From contig NZ_JAQTLS010000029.1 of NCBI RefSeq assembly GCF_028714775.1, positions 1 to 39,255 of the forward strand: a stretch of 39,255 nucleotides of DNA, read 5' to 3'. Below the pieces are notes generated by a model. The model saw only the letters and a program-made list of their open reading frames with translations, was not told the DNA's origin and did not search any database. Position 1 is the stretch's first letter, and the number at the start of each line of letters is the position of its first letter. The DNA is from Thiothrix sp. GTDB lineage: Bacteria; Pseudomonadota; Gammaproteobacteria; Thiotrichales; Thiotrichaceae. The position numbers and the translations under genes were made by a program. Below, in pieces: positions 30,911-38,337 of this stretch.

Positions 30911-31353
30911 ATAGCTCGGAGCGTATTTATGTTTGCGCCCCGCTGAAGGGCGGCAACCCCACAGTGGAGAATATCACCCTGAATATCCGCCGCGCCCATG
31001 CGCTTATGTGCGCGCTGTTGCGGCAGGGATATAATGTCTTTTGCCCGCACACAATGTGGGGCGGCGCATACGGCGTGCTACCGGAGAACACCTTCCTGGC
31101 GCTATGCCTGAATTGGCTGTATAGCTGCACCACTGTCGCGCTGCCGGGGCTAACGGAACCCGGGGGCAATATGCTGCCGGAACTCGGATTAGCGGCAACC
31201 CTGGGCAAGCGGATCATGTATTGGGATGATGATACCCAACGCCTCACCGAGTTGCCGAAGGGATGGCTTGATAAGGTGCTGGGCACCGGGCAGAGCCAGA
31301 GTAACGGGGCTGCAAGCAACCCCAACCCCAAGTATCCGCCGGTGCAGCTATGA
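30907..31353 (+). CDS. Nucleoside deoxyribosyltransferase-like (DUF4406-like) protein
   Basis: A 148-residue protein resembling the DUF4406 / nucleoside 2-deoxyribosyltransferase group. It opens with RIYVCAPLKGG (the I-Y-[VI]-x-[GA]-P strand), then NIRRAHALMCALLRQGYNVFCPHTM, and later PGLTEPGGNMLPELGLAATLGKRIMYW, the motif that holds the nucleotide. It may alter nucleotide pools or make a signal. The last 25 residues (QSQSNGAASNPNPK) are disordered. The ATG overlaps the previous stop. Confidence 0.6.
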   Translation: MNSSERIYVCAPLKGGNPTVENITLNIRRAHALMCALLRQGYNVFCPHTMWGGAYGVLPENTFLALCLNWLYSCTTVALPGLTEPGGNMLPELGLAATLGKRIMYWDDDTQRLTELPKGWLDKVLGTGQSQSNGAASNPNPKYPPVQL

Positions 31354-31487
31354 CCCACCCAACCGACTGCATCCCCGCCAAGCACTACGGCAAGCTGGAG
31401 AAATGTAAGACCTGCGTTGACCGGCACACCTGCGCTGGCGATGCACGAGGGGATAGCGTGTTTGACCTAAACAAAGAGGAGGAGTAA
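31350..31487 (+). CDS. 45-residue Cys-rich microprotein
   Basis: A short gene of 45 residues with Cys at 7, 19, 22 and 28 (KCKTC and HTC), likely a small metal site. The ATG overlaps the stop of the preceding gene (30907-31353, stop 31351-31353). The stop overlaps the next start (TAATG), so both neighbours are coupled with it. Confidence 0.5.
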   Translation: MTHPTDCIPAKHYGKLEKCKTCVDRHTCAGDARGDSVFDLNKEEE

Positions 31488-31681
31488 TGAGCAAATTGGT
31501 AACAGGAAACGAATTTTCGGCGATGACCAAACCAGAGCAATATCAACTTTACCTTGATATGAGATGGGAGCTTAACGACCTCCAAGTCAAGTTTGATAGC
31601 TTAAACACCGAACTCCTCGCCTCTCGGAAAAGAGATAAGGCGTTCAGGGAATGGCTGGCAAAATACAAGTCGACGCTGTGA
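31487..31681 (+). CDS. Small coiled-coil protein
   Basis: A 64-residue helical, charged protein (YQLYLDMRWELNDLQVKFDS continues as a coiled coil). GAGGAGGAG lies just upstream of the ATG, which overlaps the previous stop. No family is recognised. Confidence 0.5.
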   Translation: MSKLVTGNEFSAMTKPEQYQLYLDMRWELNDLQVKFDSLNTELLASRKRDKAFREWLAKYKSTL

Positions 31682-31734
31682 TAGAAGTAATTGACGAAAT
31701 AGAACGCGCCTATAACAAAGCAGGGGAGGAGTAG
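31678..31734 (+). CDS. Possible 18-residue coupled peptide
   Basis: A GTG at 31678 overlaps the stop of the upstream gene (GTGA) and opens a reading frame of 18 residues ending at TAG 31732-31734. A longer reading from ATG 31651 has a poor ribosome site. The fit to the coupling pattern is the only support. Confidence 0.25.
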   Translation: MIEVIDEIERAYNKAGEE

Positions 31735-31736
31735 AG

Positions 31737-31973
31737 ATGATATTTCGCAAGTTAGGCGAATGGCTATATCGGTGGGCAACCAAGTGCTACCGGCAGGGTA
31801 ACACCCGCAACGGCACGCCTGTTGATGGGTATATGTGCCCAATTTGCGGTAGCACTGAAATTATATTCCGCCCCGAAACCTACGAGCGTTATGCCACAAT
31901 ACGATGCACTTACTGCAAAAATTACACCACTAAAATCTATGAATGGAGGGTTAAACCATGCCCCTCCTGCTAA
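31737..31973 (+). CDS. Zinc-ribbon protein with an N-terminal amphipathic helix
   Basis: A 78-residue protein. After an aromatic helix (FRKLGEWLYRWATKCY) comes CPICGS (34-39), CTYCKN (57-62) and a C-terminal CPSC. These three pairs could hold one or two zinc ions. GGGGAGGAG precedes the ATG. The start of the next gene overlaps its last codons. Confidence 0.6.
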   Translation: MIFRKLGEWLYRWATKCYRQGNTRNGTPVDGYMCPICGSTEIIFRPETYERYATIRCTYCKNYTTKIYEWRVKPCPSC

Positions 31974-32170
31974 CCATCACCGCCGCGCTTATGCTGATAG
32001 CCATTGCCAAGCTGCTTGCACTGCTGATATGCCCCCGCTGCGGCAATGAGATGTGGCATGACCTGTTGGTGGTGGCGTTATTCGTATTCCTGTGTGTAAC
32101 CGCGCTCTTGATAGGATACTACTATTGGGAGCTTGACCCGATAAACATTATCGCAAGGATGGAGATATGA
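31958..32170 (+). CDS. Two-helix membrane protein with a Cys pair
   Basis: A 70-residue protein with membrane helices at about 3-24 and 36-56. The loop between them contains CPRCGNEMWH, so it may bind zinc between two membrane helices. GGAGGG lies upstream of the ATG. It could be a holin-like or membrane-anchoring protein; it sits away from the lysis genes. Confidence 0.55.
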   Translation: MPLLLTITAALMLIAIAKLLALLICPRCGNEMWHDLLVVALFVFLCVTALLIGYYYWELDPINIIARMEI

Positions 32171-32463
32171 TAGAACTAACACCGTTTGAACGGGATGCCT
32201 TAACATGGGGGTTGAGTGATTTCCACGATGCTATGACTGCGCTAAAAGAAGCGGCATTGTTAATCAAGGAAACCGCCCAGTTCACGAGAGATAGTGTAAT
32301 CCCGAAGCAAAAGCCCCTTGAATTGTCTTTAGAACTTGACGGCAACCAATGGAGCGTTTTAGCGGGTAGCAATATACAAGAGGGCGTTTGCGGATTTGGC
32401 GATACCCCCGAAGAAGCCATTACGGAATTCGCTAAAGAGTGGCTTAAAACGAGGAGCGACTAG
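32167..32463 (+). CDS. Unknown 98-residue protein
   Basis: An acidic protein with helical first half (LTPFERDALTWGLSDFHDAM) and a beta-type second half (NQWSVLAGSNIQEGVCGFGDTPEEAITEFAKEW). It resembles small phage proteins of unknown function. The ATG overlaps the previous stop (ATGA) after GGATGGAGAT. Confidence 0.5.
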   Translation: MIELTPFERDALTWGLSDFHDAMTALKEAALLIKETAQFTRDSVIPKQKPLELSLELDGNQWSVLAGSNIQEGVCGFGDTPEEAITEFAKEWLKTRSD

Positions 32464-32465
32464 CC

Positions 32466-32807
32466 ATGCGCCCCGCCCTCATTATCGGCTTTATCCTGAT
32501 ATGCGCGTTGATAGTGATATGGTTGCCAACCGCCCCTCTGCTGCCCATAGAGTCCGCGCCCCGTTGGTTGGCTATGCAGAATTGGCGGGCTGATGTGATC
32601 TGGTGGTATCAGATGCAGCAATATCATTGGGAGTTGATCCCGGCGGCAACGCGGTTACGCGGGCATTATCCGAGTGAGGGGGAGTGGGAGGACTGCGAAG
32701 GGAACGCCAAGAGTTACGGCGATTGTGCGGTTAGCCCAGACTTGGGGCTGGATGCCTATGCAGAGATAAAAGAGGAGCTGGCAATTTATAAGCCGGGCAA
32801 AACTTAA
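32466..32807 (+). CDS. Single-helix membrane protein
   Basis: A 113-residue protein with an N-terminal membrane helix (about 4-21, ALIIGFILICALIVIWL). The rest is soluble with many Trp and a Cys pair near residues 75-87. It is anchored with the bulk on one face of the membrane, more likely periplasmic. No family is recognised. It follows the previous stop by 2 bases. Confidence 0.55.
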   Translation: MRPALIIGFILICALIVIWLPTAPLLPIESAPRWLAMQNWRADVIWWYQMQQYHWELIPAATRLRGHYPSEGEWEDCEGNAKSYGDCAVSPDLGLDAYAEIKEELAIYKPGKT

Positions 32808-32862
32808 CTGTGTAGTTCCTAATCCACCAGAGCACAACTTTAGCATAAGAGGAGGTTCAGCC

Positions 32863-33348
32863 ATGCCTGACACCTACGAATCACGGGTAGCACAAGGAGA
32901 GAGTGAGTTGGAACGGGCTTATTTGCAGCAGTCATTGGCAAAGATTGATGAATGGCTAGAGCATACAACTGGATTGATTCCAATAGCCGCCATCATGGTT
33001 GTTAGAAATAGGGTTGACAGCACCCTCCGCGCCGCCCAAGCCGCCCAGGTGGACAAGGAGAAGCTGGAGCAAAGGGTCAAGGAGTTGGAGCTCCCGCCAA
33101 TGAGTATGCACAAACAACTCCAAGCCAAGCAGGGTGAGGTTGATTTGTGGGAGAAACGCTACAATGAGGCTATCAGTTACATTCAGAGCGTATGGGATTA
33201 TCTTGAAAAACAACACATGGAGATAGCTATGCGGGAAGTCTTTGCTCAAGGGTTGCGGGAAATGGAAGAAAATGTATCAAGTGCCATCGCCCTTGCTATC
33301 CACCTTGACCATCTCATCACCCCCAAAGGAGAATCCGATGGCAGTTAA
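32863..33348 (+). CDS. Coiled-coil protein
   Basis: A 161-residue protein that is almost entirely helical, with a strong coiled coil in about residues 50-90 (RVDSTLRAAQAAQVDKEKLE and on). AGGAGG lies before the ATG. A 55-base gap before it contains no gene. The final codons overlap the start of the duplicated 5' region described next. Confidence 0.55.
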   Translation: MPDTYESRVAQGESELERAYLQQSLAKIDEWLEHTTGLIPIAAIMVVRNRVDSTLRAAQAAQVDKEKLEQRVKELELPPMSMHKQLQAKQGEVDLWEKRYNEAISYIQSVWDYLEKQHMEIAMREVFAQGLREMEENVSSAIALAIHLDHLITPKGESDGS

Positions 33349-33356
33349 GTTGTGGT
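33301..33356 (+). repeat. Duplicated translation-initiation region, copy 1
   Basis: Bases from CACCTTGACCATCTCATCAC through the start codon and ATGGCAGTTAAGTTGTGG are repeated almost exactly at 33520-33578, with a few differences (Cys-codon region, one extra GCA-codon unit). Both copies carry AAAGGAG and a start codon, so the duplication created or copied a gene start. Confidence 0.8.
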
Positions 33357-33571
33357 GGTGTGAAAAGGTTAAGACATGGTTTGGAAATAATATAATCTCA
33401 ACTGATGCACCGGGCACACCTGACGAAATTAATCATGGCGTTCCCGCTTGCCCTGGTTTAAGCCTGCAAATGGGTTGCACGATAATAACAGACATCAGGA
33501 ATAGCGAACCCTGCACCGCCACCTTGACCATCTCACCGCCCCCAAAGGAGGAATCCGATGGCAACAGTTAA
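33338..33571 (+). CDS. Small protein with duplicated 5' region
   Basis: A 77-residue protein starting MAVKLWWCEKVKTWFG, matching the start of the next gene (MATVKLWK). The rest is unlike it. AAAGGAG precedes the ATG. Its 3' end overlaps the next gene by 14 bases. The middle has CPGLSLQMGC and PCTATLTIS, which is probably read from duplicated sequence. It may be a remnant of a duplication rather than an active gene. Confidence 0.45.
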   Translation: MAVKLWWCEKVKTWFGNNIISTDAPGTPDEINHGVPACPGLSLQMGCTIITDIRNSEPCTATLTISPPPKEESDGNS

Positions 33572-33578
33572 GTTGTGG
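33520..33578 (+). repeat. Duplicated translation-initiation region, copy 2
   Basis: Second copy of the 33301-33356 element, with a GGAGG site and the start codon of the next gene at 33558. Confidence 0.8.
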
Positions 33579-33815
33579 AAAATAGAGGGACGGCATGGTG
33601 GTTACTATGACCGTGAACCACCCAAGCAATATAAAACCACCGAGGGCATATTCATCCCCCTGACGGCTATTCGCAAGGTGGATTGCCCGGACTGTCATGG
33701 CAAAGGTGGGGCTACTCTACGGACAGCCCACTTTGAACAAGAGGATATTCCATTAATCTGCCCGCGCTGCAAAGGTAAGGGCAAACTGAACGAATTCACA
33801 CTTGAGGAGGTTTAA
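33558..33815 (+). CDS. DnaJ-type zinc-finger microprotein
   Basis: An 85-residue protein with two CxxCxGxG repeats (CPDCHGKG at 43-50 and CPRCKGKG at 68-75). This is the zinc-binding pattern of DnaJ central domains, but the J domain is absent. It may act as a free zinc adaptor. It overlaps the previous gene and has AAAGGAGG at its start. Confidence 0.7.
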   Translation: MATVKLWKIEGRHGGYYDREPPKQYKTTEGIFIPLTAIRKVDCPDCHGKGGATLRTAHFEQEDIPLICPRCKGKGKLNEFTLEEV

Positions 33816-33816
33816 G

Positions 33817-34092
33817 GTGGATAAGAACAAGGAGCTTGTGAAAACAGCCATCAGCGAATATCTTACCAATCATGGTTATGGTGGATTGGTGGATATGGAT
33901 GGCGAATGTATGTGCATGATGAATCACCTTATGGGTTGCGAAGAAGATATTAACGAATGTAACTGCGAACCTGCCTACAAAACATCATGCAAGCCAGAGG
34001 ATTGTTGCGACTGCAAGCAAAAAGAAGATTGCGATTGGGTTGGCGAAGGAACGGAGGGGTTAAGCATGAATAAACCAGAGGTCACGCCATGA
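33817..34092 (+). CDS. Cys-rich small protein
   Basis: A 91-residue protein with about twelve cysteines between residues 31 and 71 (MCMMNHLMGC, NECNCEP, CKPEDCCDCKQKEDC). It is likely a multi-metal or disulfide-stabilised protein. I chose the GTG at 33817, which has GAGGAGG exactly six bases upstream; a TTG at 33802 is too close to the upstream end. Its function is not known. Confidence 0.55.
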   Translation: MDKNKELVKTAISEYLTNHGYGGLVDMDGECMCMMNHLMGCEEDINECNCEPAYKTSCKPEDCCDCKQKEDCDWVGEGTEGLSMNKPEVTP

Positions 34093-34361
34093 CCCGCCTC
34101 TTGCTGGCTGCGGTGCTGATAGTGGGGTGTGGGTTGTGCGGATGTGAGCACGCTGGAAGTAATTTATATCCCGTTGAGGGAGCAAAAGGATACACCGTGC
34201 AATCCCAATTCTGGTGGCGTTGTGGTTACGAAGATGCGTGGGAGCAACGAGTGATGTTCTATCCTGATGGGCTGGGTATTAGGCTAGTCAATGCATACGA
34301 GCGAGGTTATCGTGATGGCGCATCCCGCCGAGCCGAACTAACACAGGAACAAGGGGAGTAA
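34089..34361 (+). CDS. Predicted lipoprotein
   Basis: A 90-residue protein with a lipoprotein signal: MTRLLLAAVLIVGC, where I-V-G-C is a perfect lipobox (Cys14). The mature part is short, with WWRCGYEDAWEQRV and ARG/GLY-rich GYRDGASRR. It may be an outer-membrane exclusion or lysis protein. The ATG overlaps the previous stop (ATGA). Confidence 0.65.
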   Translation: MTRLLLAAVLIVGCGLCGCEHAGSNLYPVEGAKGYTVQSQFWWRCGYEDAWEQRVMFYPDGLGIRLVNAYERGYRDGASRRAELTQEQGE

Positions 34362-34365
34362 TGAG

Positions 34366-34578
34366 ATGGCAATAAAGGCAATGCCTGATACGACAAGGCT
34401 TAATAATCTCTATGATAAATTATCAAACATGCGTTTACAACACAAGGATAAGCACATCATAATAGAAGATATAACTGAATGTATTAATATCATTGAAAGC
34501 ATGGATTTATACAGTGCTTACTATGATATGGCATCTAACGCTACCGAATATACGGAGGACACCCCATGCGACCACTAA
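34366..34578 (+). CDS. Unknown 70-residue helical protein
   Basis: A helical AT-rich gene. The protein has a helix at LNNLYDKLSNMRLQHK and a second (IIIEDITECINIIESM). No motif is recognised. GGGGAG lies about 10 bases before the ATG at the end of the previous gene. Its AT-rich codons differ from neighbours. Confidence 0.45.
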   Translation: MAIKAMPDTTRLNNLYDKLSNMRLQHKDKHIIIEDITECINIIESMDLYSAYYDMASNATEYTEDTPCDH

Positions 34579-34610
34579 TCCTAGCGATGCTGATGGAGGG
34601 GCGGGGATGA
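34566..34610 (+). CDS. Possible 14-residue leader peptide
   Basis: ATG 34566 has GGAGG seven bases upstream and opens a 14-residue frame (MRPLILAMLMEGRG) whose stop overlaps the next start (ATGA at 34607). The pattern fits a translational-coupling leader. Its tiny size keeps confidence low. Confidence 0.3.
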   Translation: MRPLILAMLMEGRG

Positions 34611-35113
34611 AATATTTAAAGTATTTATGGTATGTATTGAAACACAAATGGTTTGTATTCCTTGAGTGTTGCAAATTGGGAATATGGTGGCGTGGTGTCA
34701 CGCATGACTTTTCCAAATTCTTGCCCAGCGAGTTTATCCCTTACGCGCGCTATTTCAAGGGAACTATCAAGCGGGGCAGAAATGCAACAGGATACTATAA
34801 ACCATACGAAACGGGGGATGGCAACTTTGACCGAGCATGGTTTTATCACCAAAAGCGCAATAACCATCACTGGCAATATTGGATTATCCCGCTTGATGGT
34901 GAAGGTTGCCATGCCCTTAAGATACCAGAAATGGTCATTAGAGAAATGGTAGCCGACTGGCGTGGTGCTGGCAAGGCACAAGGGACACCAGATACAGTCA
35001 AATGGTATAAAACCAACAAGGATAAGTTGCAGTTGCATCCCCAAGCACGCAACAGGATAGAAGAATTGCTAGGCATTAACCACGCCGGTGCCGCCCGCCG
35101 AATAGGAGAGTGA
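34607..35113 (+). CDS. DUF5662-family protein
   Basis: A 168-residue protein like the DUF5662 family common in phages. It carries YVLKHKWFVFLECCKLGIWW then RGVTHDFSKFLPSEFIPYARYF, and later NNHHWQYWI. The conserved His/Asp residues (H33-D-F-S, N-x-H-H-W) resemble an HD-type metal site, but enzymatic activity is not known. GGAGGGG precedes the ATG. Confidence 0.72.
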   Translation: MKYLKYLWYVLKHKWFVFLECCKLGIWWRGVTHDFSKFLPSEFIPYARYFKGTIKRGRNATGYYKPYETGDGNFDRAWFYHQKRNNHHWQYWIIPLDGEGCHALKIPEMVIREMVADWRGAGKAQGTPDTVKWYKTNKDKLQLHPQARNRIEELLGINHAGAARRIGE

Positions 35114-35117
35114 TAGT

Positions 35118-35300
35118 ATGGCAGTATCACGATTTTGGGATATAGCAGATGTTTATACCAAAGAAATCCAACGCGGTGACTGCGTTATTGTGTTCTGGCA
35201 AAGGGGAGAGGGAGACAGAGGATTTATTAATGGCAATGAAATCCAGATCGTATTAACTCCCGAAATTGCCAAAAGATTAAAGGGAGTATTGCCAGACTAA
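35118..35300 (+). CDS. Small unknown protein
   Basis: A 60-residue protein, compact and beta-rich, with RGDCVIVFWQRGEGDRG and a helix at the C-terminus (TPEIAKRLKGVL). No family is recognised. GGAGAG precedes the ATG. Confidence 0.5.
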   Translation: MAVSRFWDIADVYTKEIQRGDCVIVFWQRGEGDRGFINGNEIQIVLTPEIAKRLKGVLPD

Positions 35301-35331
35301 CCACCCCCGCGCCCAGCGCAGAAAGGGAGAG

Positions 35332-36063
35332 ATGAGGGAACTCATAAAAGCAGTTGAATACAATATCAAGCCGATTCTATGGTATATCGGCACGATCCTG
35401 GTGTGCCTGCTTATCGGTTGTGCTATCGGCACATTCTGGTTCCACGATGTGCTATTCCCGCCCATGCAGGTAACGCCTATCACCGATGGCGAGTGGCACG
35501 GGGTAACGGTCATCCCCGCCATAGTAGCAGCATCCAAAGTGCCCGCCGGGGTAGTGGCGCAGATTGACCTAACCATAACAATGCCCGCAACGCATGAGCA
35601 GGCGAAGGAGAGGACACATGGAAGCAATGGTAGAAACAACAATGGTTATGACGGCTTGCAACTTGGGAGTAACGATAGCAATATGGATAATCCTACTCTT
35701 CATGGCAATAAAGAAAATCCCGTAAGAACCTTTGACTTCACCTCACGGGGCGGTGGCTGGTTCACCAGCGCAGGGGAAATCTATCACAACCCCTGGGACA
35801 TCGCAGTAATATGGCAACAGATGGCAAATGGCGATGTTAAGGTGCTGACTGACGAACCGGGGATCAGCTTTACGGTCAAGCAAGCGGTGGCGGTTAAGCC
35901 CAAGCCGCAACTAAAATGGAGTGCCGAGTATCTCTATGGCACGAATGGAACACATGCCATCATAGCGGGCAAGGATATATTCGGCTGGCTGGCGGTCAAG
36001 GGCGGCGTGGAGTTCAGCAACAATCAGGTTGAGGGCAAGGTTGGCGGGGAGGTGAGATTTTAA
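35332..36063 (+). CDS. Membrane-anchored protein with low-complexity linker
   Basis: A 243-residue protein. A membrane helix is at about 15-37 (ILWYIGTILVCLLIGCAIGT). A short beta domain follows (FPPMQVTPITDGEWHGVTVIPA). Residues about 88-130 are an Asn/Gly/Ser-rich linker, read from bases that also encode a second-frame membrane peptide (35618-35725). The C-terminal 110 residues form another domain (FDFTSRGGGWFTSAGE and on). I recognise no family. AAAGGGAGAG precedes the ATG. The linker composition is what overprinting would produce. Confidence 0.55.
   Translation: MRELIKAVEYNIKPILWYIGTILVCLLIGCAIGTFWFHDVLFPPMQVTPITDGEWHGVTVIPAIVAASKVPAGVVAQIDLTITMPATHEQAKERTHGSNGRNNNGYDGLQLGSNDSNMDNPTLHGNKENPVRTFDFTSRGGGWFTSAGEIYHNPWDIAVIWQQMANGDVKVLTDEPGISFTVKQAVAVKPKPQLKWSAEYLYGTNGTHAIIAGKDIFGWLAVKGGVEFSNNQVEGKVGGEVRF
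35618..35725 (+). CDS. Overprinted 35-residue membrane peptide
   Basis: A +1-frame gene inside the 35332-36063 gene. It encodes 35 residues with one clear membrane helix (residues 13-30, ACNLGVTIAIWIILLFMA), followed by KK. AAGGAGAGGACAC lies just upstream of the ATG. Such overlapping small membrane proteins occur in phage lysis cassettes (for example nested spanins), but no lipobox is present here. It may act as a pinholin-type or anchoring peptide. Confidence 0.5.
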   Translation: MEAMVETTMVMTACNLGVTIAIWIILLFMAIKKIP

Positions 36064-36545
36064 TGGGAGCTAAAATCGTAGAATGTAGTAACGATATGTG
36101 TATCTGCAAAGGTTCAACCATCATAGAGGAAATGATTAGACAAATGTGTGGTTCTATTTATATAGCCCAAATTCCACTTACAAAGGAATTGTGGCTAGAA
36201 CTCAAGTATTGTCCGAAATGTGGCAGAAAATTACATTTCCTCAAATCGGAAGAAGAACGACTGGAGATGGAAAAGACATCCCCCAAGCTATTTAGCTATA
36301 ACGACATAATGGATTCAGTTGGGAGTTTACCCAAAGGTGAATATCAAATCACTTATGATAGCGAATTAGATATATCGCTATATCATTGGGAGCAAAGACC
36401 AAGTGATTATTATCCATGTCCAGCAGAATATAGTGAAACTTGTCGCTTAATCCCTGAAAACACTGGCTATTGGAATTGTATTGCAAGCGGTGCCGATGAT
36501 GTAATCGCCAAGTTTCGTGAATTGAATGTATGGGCGGGGCGTTAA
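36063..36545 (+). CDS. Unknown 160-residue protein with zinc motif
   Basis: An AT-rich gene. The N-terminal part has ECSNDMCICKG and later KYCPKCGRKLHF (residues 48-59), a zinc-binding pattern. The middle is charged; the C-terminus holds YPCPAEYSETC and WNCIAS. The ATG overlaps the previous stop (TAATG). Base composition is more AT-rich than neighbours, suggesting recent arrival. Confidence 0.5.
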   Translation: MGAKIVECSNDMCICKGSTIIEEMIRQMCGSIYIAQIPLTKELWLELKYCPKCGRKLHFLKSEEERLEMEKTSPKLFSYNDIMDSVGSLPKGEYQITYDSELDISLYHWEQRPSDYYPCPAEYSETCRLIPENTGYWNCIASGADDVIAKFRELNVWAGR

Positions 36546-36591
36546 CCCCCGCCTCTGCGACCGCAGGGAACGCAGGATAACAGGAGGAGAT

Positions 36592-36837
36592 ATGAAACGC
36601 TACATTGAGATTGACGGGGAACGGGTGGAGTTTGATAATGCCCATAAATGCCCCGCATTTGGAAGAGAGGGATGTGAGGGAGAAGATTCGGTATGCCATC
36701 ATCCTAAACATCCCAATAGAGATAAGGACAATGTTTGGTATCCAGAATGTCACTATCATTTTGATTGGGTTGATGGTAATTTGACAGCAATATCACCCGC
36801 CAATTGCCCAGCCCGCATAGCAGAGGAGAAGCGATGA
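36592..36837 (+). CDS. Small Cys/His-rich protein
   Basis: An 81-residue protein with HKCPAFGREGCEGEDSVCHHP (residues 19-39) and ECHYHFD, giving several Cys/His pairs that may bind zinc. A very strong site (AGGAGGAGAT) precedes the ATG. Its stop overlaps the next start (ATGA). Confidence 0.55.
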   Translation: MKRYIEIDGERVEFDNAHKCPAFGREGCEGEDSVCHHPKHPNRDKDNVWYPECHYHFDWVDGNLTAISPANCPARIAEEKR

Positions 36838-37493
36838 ACGAGGGAAAGTATTGGGATGAAGGCATTATGCTAGTGCCGGGATGCACGAAGGTTAGCGAAG
36901 GGTGCGACCATTGTTGGAGTGAATCTATGAGCAAGCGCACCGGCAAGGGCTTTGAACCCCGCTTTGATGAAAAGCAGTTGGCACGCTTTGGCAAGGGCAA
37001 GCCGCGCATCATCAGCATTTGGAATGACCTGTTTCACGAATGCGTTACGGATGAACAGATAATGGATGCTTTTATCGCCATGACATTGGCGGGAGATAAT
37101 ATCTATCTCATTCTAACGAAAAGAGCTTGGCGGCTAAAAGACTATTCGGCATTGCTTGATTCACCTAACATATGGCTAGGCGTAACCGCCGAGAATCAGG
37201 CGCGCTGGGATGAGCGAGTGCCGCAACTGCTGGCAGCGAACCCCGCGCACCCGTGGGTTATGTGCGAACCATTGCTGGAGGAAATCAAGAGACCCCGCAA
37301 TATAGAGAAATTGCATTGGGTAGTGGCGGGAGAGGAAACGGGTAAAAGCAAGCGAACCATAGAGGAAGCCGTGTTAAGGGCTTTGTTATGGGACGCAGAC
37401 GCGGCGGCAGTTCCCTTTTGGGGCAAGGCTGGCTATGGTGAATCTGACCGCGCCTATCCCCCCGCCCTGCTGCACCATTTGGGCAAACACTAA
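36834..37493 (+). CDS. DUF5131 (phage Gp37/Gp68-like) protein
   Basis: A 219-residue protein of the DUF5131 / Gp37-Gp68 family. It has the N-terminal VPGCTKVSEGCDHCW, with the Cys spacing C-x6-C-x2-C that resembles radical SAM-like metal binding, then IISIWNDLFHECV, FIAMTLAGDNIYLILTKR, and a C-terminal HWVVAGEETGKSK and VPFWGKAGYG. The family is common in phages; the biochemical role is not established. The ATG overlaps the previous stop. Confidence 0.8.
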   Translation: MNEGKYWDEGIMLVPGCTKVSEGCDHCWSESMSKRTGKGFEPRFDEKQLARFGKGKPRIISIWNDLFHECVTDEQIMDAFIAMTLAGDNIYLILTKRAWRLKDYSALLDSPNIWLGVTAENQARWDERVPQLLAANPAHPWVMCEPLLEEIKRPRNIEKLHWVVAGEETGKSKRTIEEAVLRALLWDADAAAVPFWGKAGYGESDRAYPPALLHHLGKH

Positions 37494-37507
37494 CGGAGGT
37501 AAGAGAG

Positions 37508-37675
37508 ATGGCAAGTGAATTGCGGGAATTGACGGAGGAGGAGAAGTGGCGGTTTTGGAAAAGTCCTGCCGCTATCATGGAAATTGGTGGCAAGAAATTC
37601 GCAGTGCCAAACTTATCTGACCTCCGCATCACCCCCGAAGGCGATGTGGTGCTGCTGCTTGGGAGGCCGGGGTAG
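37508..37675 (+). CDS. Small unknown protein
   Basis: A 55-residue protein just before the second methyltransferase. It is acidic at the start (SELRELTEEEKWRFW) with a short basic segment and hydrophobic C-terminus. GGAGGT precedes the ATG. The last base of its stop codon is also the first base of the next start (GTG 37675). Confidence 0.5.
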   Translation: MASELRELTEEEKWRFWKSPAAIMEIGGKKFAVPNLSDLRITPEGDVVLLLGRPG

Positions 37676-38337
37676 TGGATAAGCTACCCCTTGACGAAAT
37701 CATATTAGGTGATTGCCTTGAGGTCATGCAGTCATTCCCCGATAAGAGCGTGGATTTGATTGTTACCGACCCGCCGTATGGGATAGGAATAGGGGGCAGC
37801 GGAAGGATAGGGGGTAGCGGAATTGTCGCGCCAAAACAATATATTCCTGTTGATTGGGATGATGTTGGATTAACACAAGAGCAATGGAATGAGATGCAGC
37901 GCATATCTAAAAATCAGATTGTTTTTGGATTTAATCACCTTGCCGATATTTTAGGAAAATGTGCTGGCATAATCGTTTGGGATAAAAAAGTAAAGAATGG
38001 ATGGGATGATAACTTTTCGGATTGTGAGGTTGCTTATTCCAGCATAGGAAATCACGCCAAAGTCTATCATCACTTATGGATGGGGGCTTTGCGGGCATCT
38101 GAAACCTCAAGCCTTGATAGGGTTCACCCAACACAAAAGCCGATAGCAGTTATGGAATGGATTATTAATCATTATTCTGCTGATGGCGACCTAATCCTTG
38201 ACCCCTTCTGCGGCAGTGGCACAACCTGCGTAGCAGCAAAGCGTCTGAAACGGCACTACATCGGCATTGAGATTTCCGAGCAATACTGCGAAATGGCACG
38301 CCGCAGGGTGGCGGCAACCCAGGAACCGATGTTCTGA
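37675..38337 (+). CDS. DNA methyltransferase 2 (DPPY type, beta class)
   Basis: A 220-residue DNA methyltransferase. It has TDPPYGIG (catalytic motif), DPFCGSGTTCVA (SAM motif) and HPTQKP. N- and C-terminal ends match the methyltransferase at 28901 almost exactly, including 36 identical bases starting at the codons for MQSFPDK and the final CQEPMF/TQEPMF region. The centres differ, so the target sites likely differ. It begins with GTG right after the upstream stop. It ends 184 bases before the late endolysin gene, which reads in the opposite direction. Confidence 0.88.
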   Translation: MDKLPLDEIILGDCLEVMQSFPDKSVDLIVTDPPYGIGIGGSGRIGGSGIVAPKQYIPVDWDDVGLTQEQWNEMQRISKNQIVFGFNHLADILGKCAGIIVWDKKVKNGWDDNFSDCEVAYSSIGNHAKVYHHLWMGALRASETSSLDRVHPTQKPIAVMEWIINHYSADGDLILDPFCGSGTTCVAAKRLKRHYIGIEISEQYCEMARRRVAATQEPMF

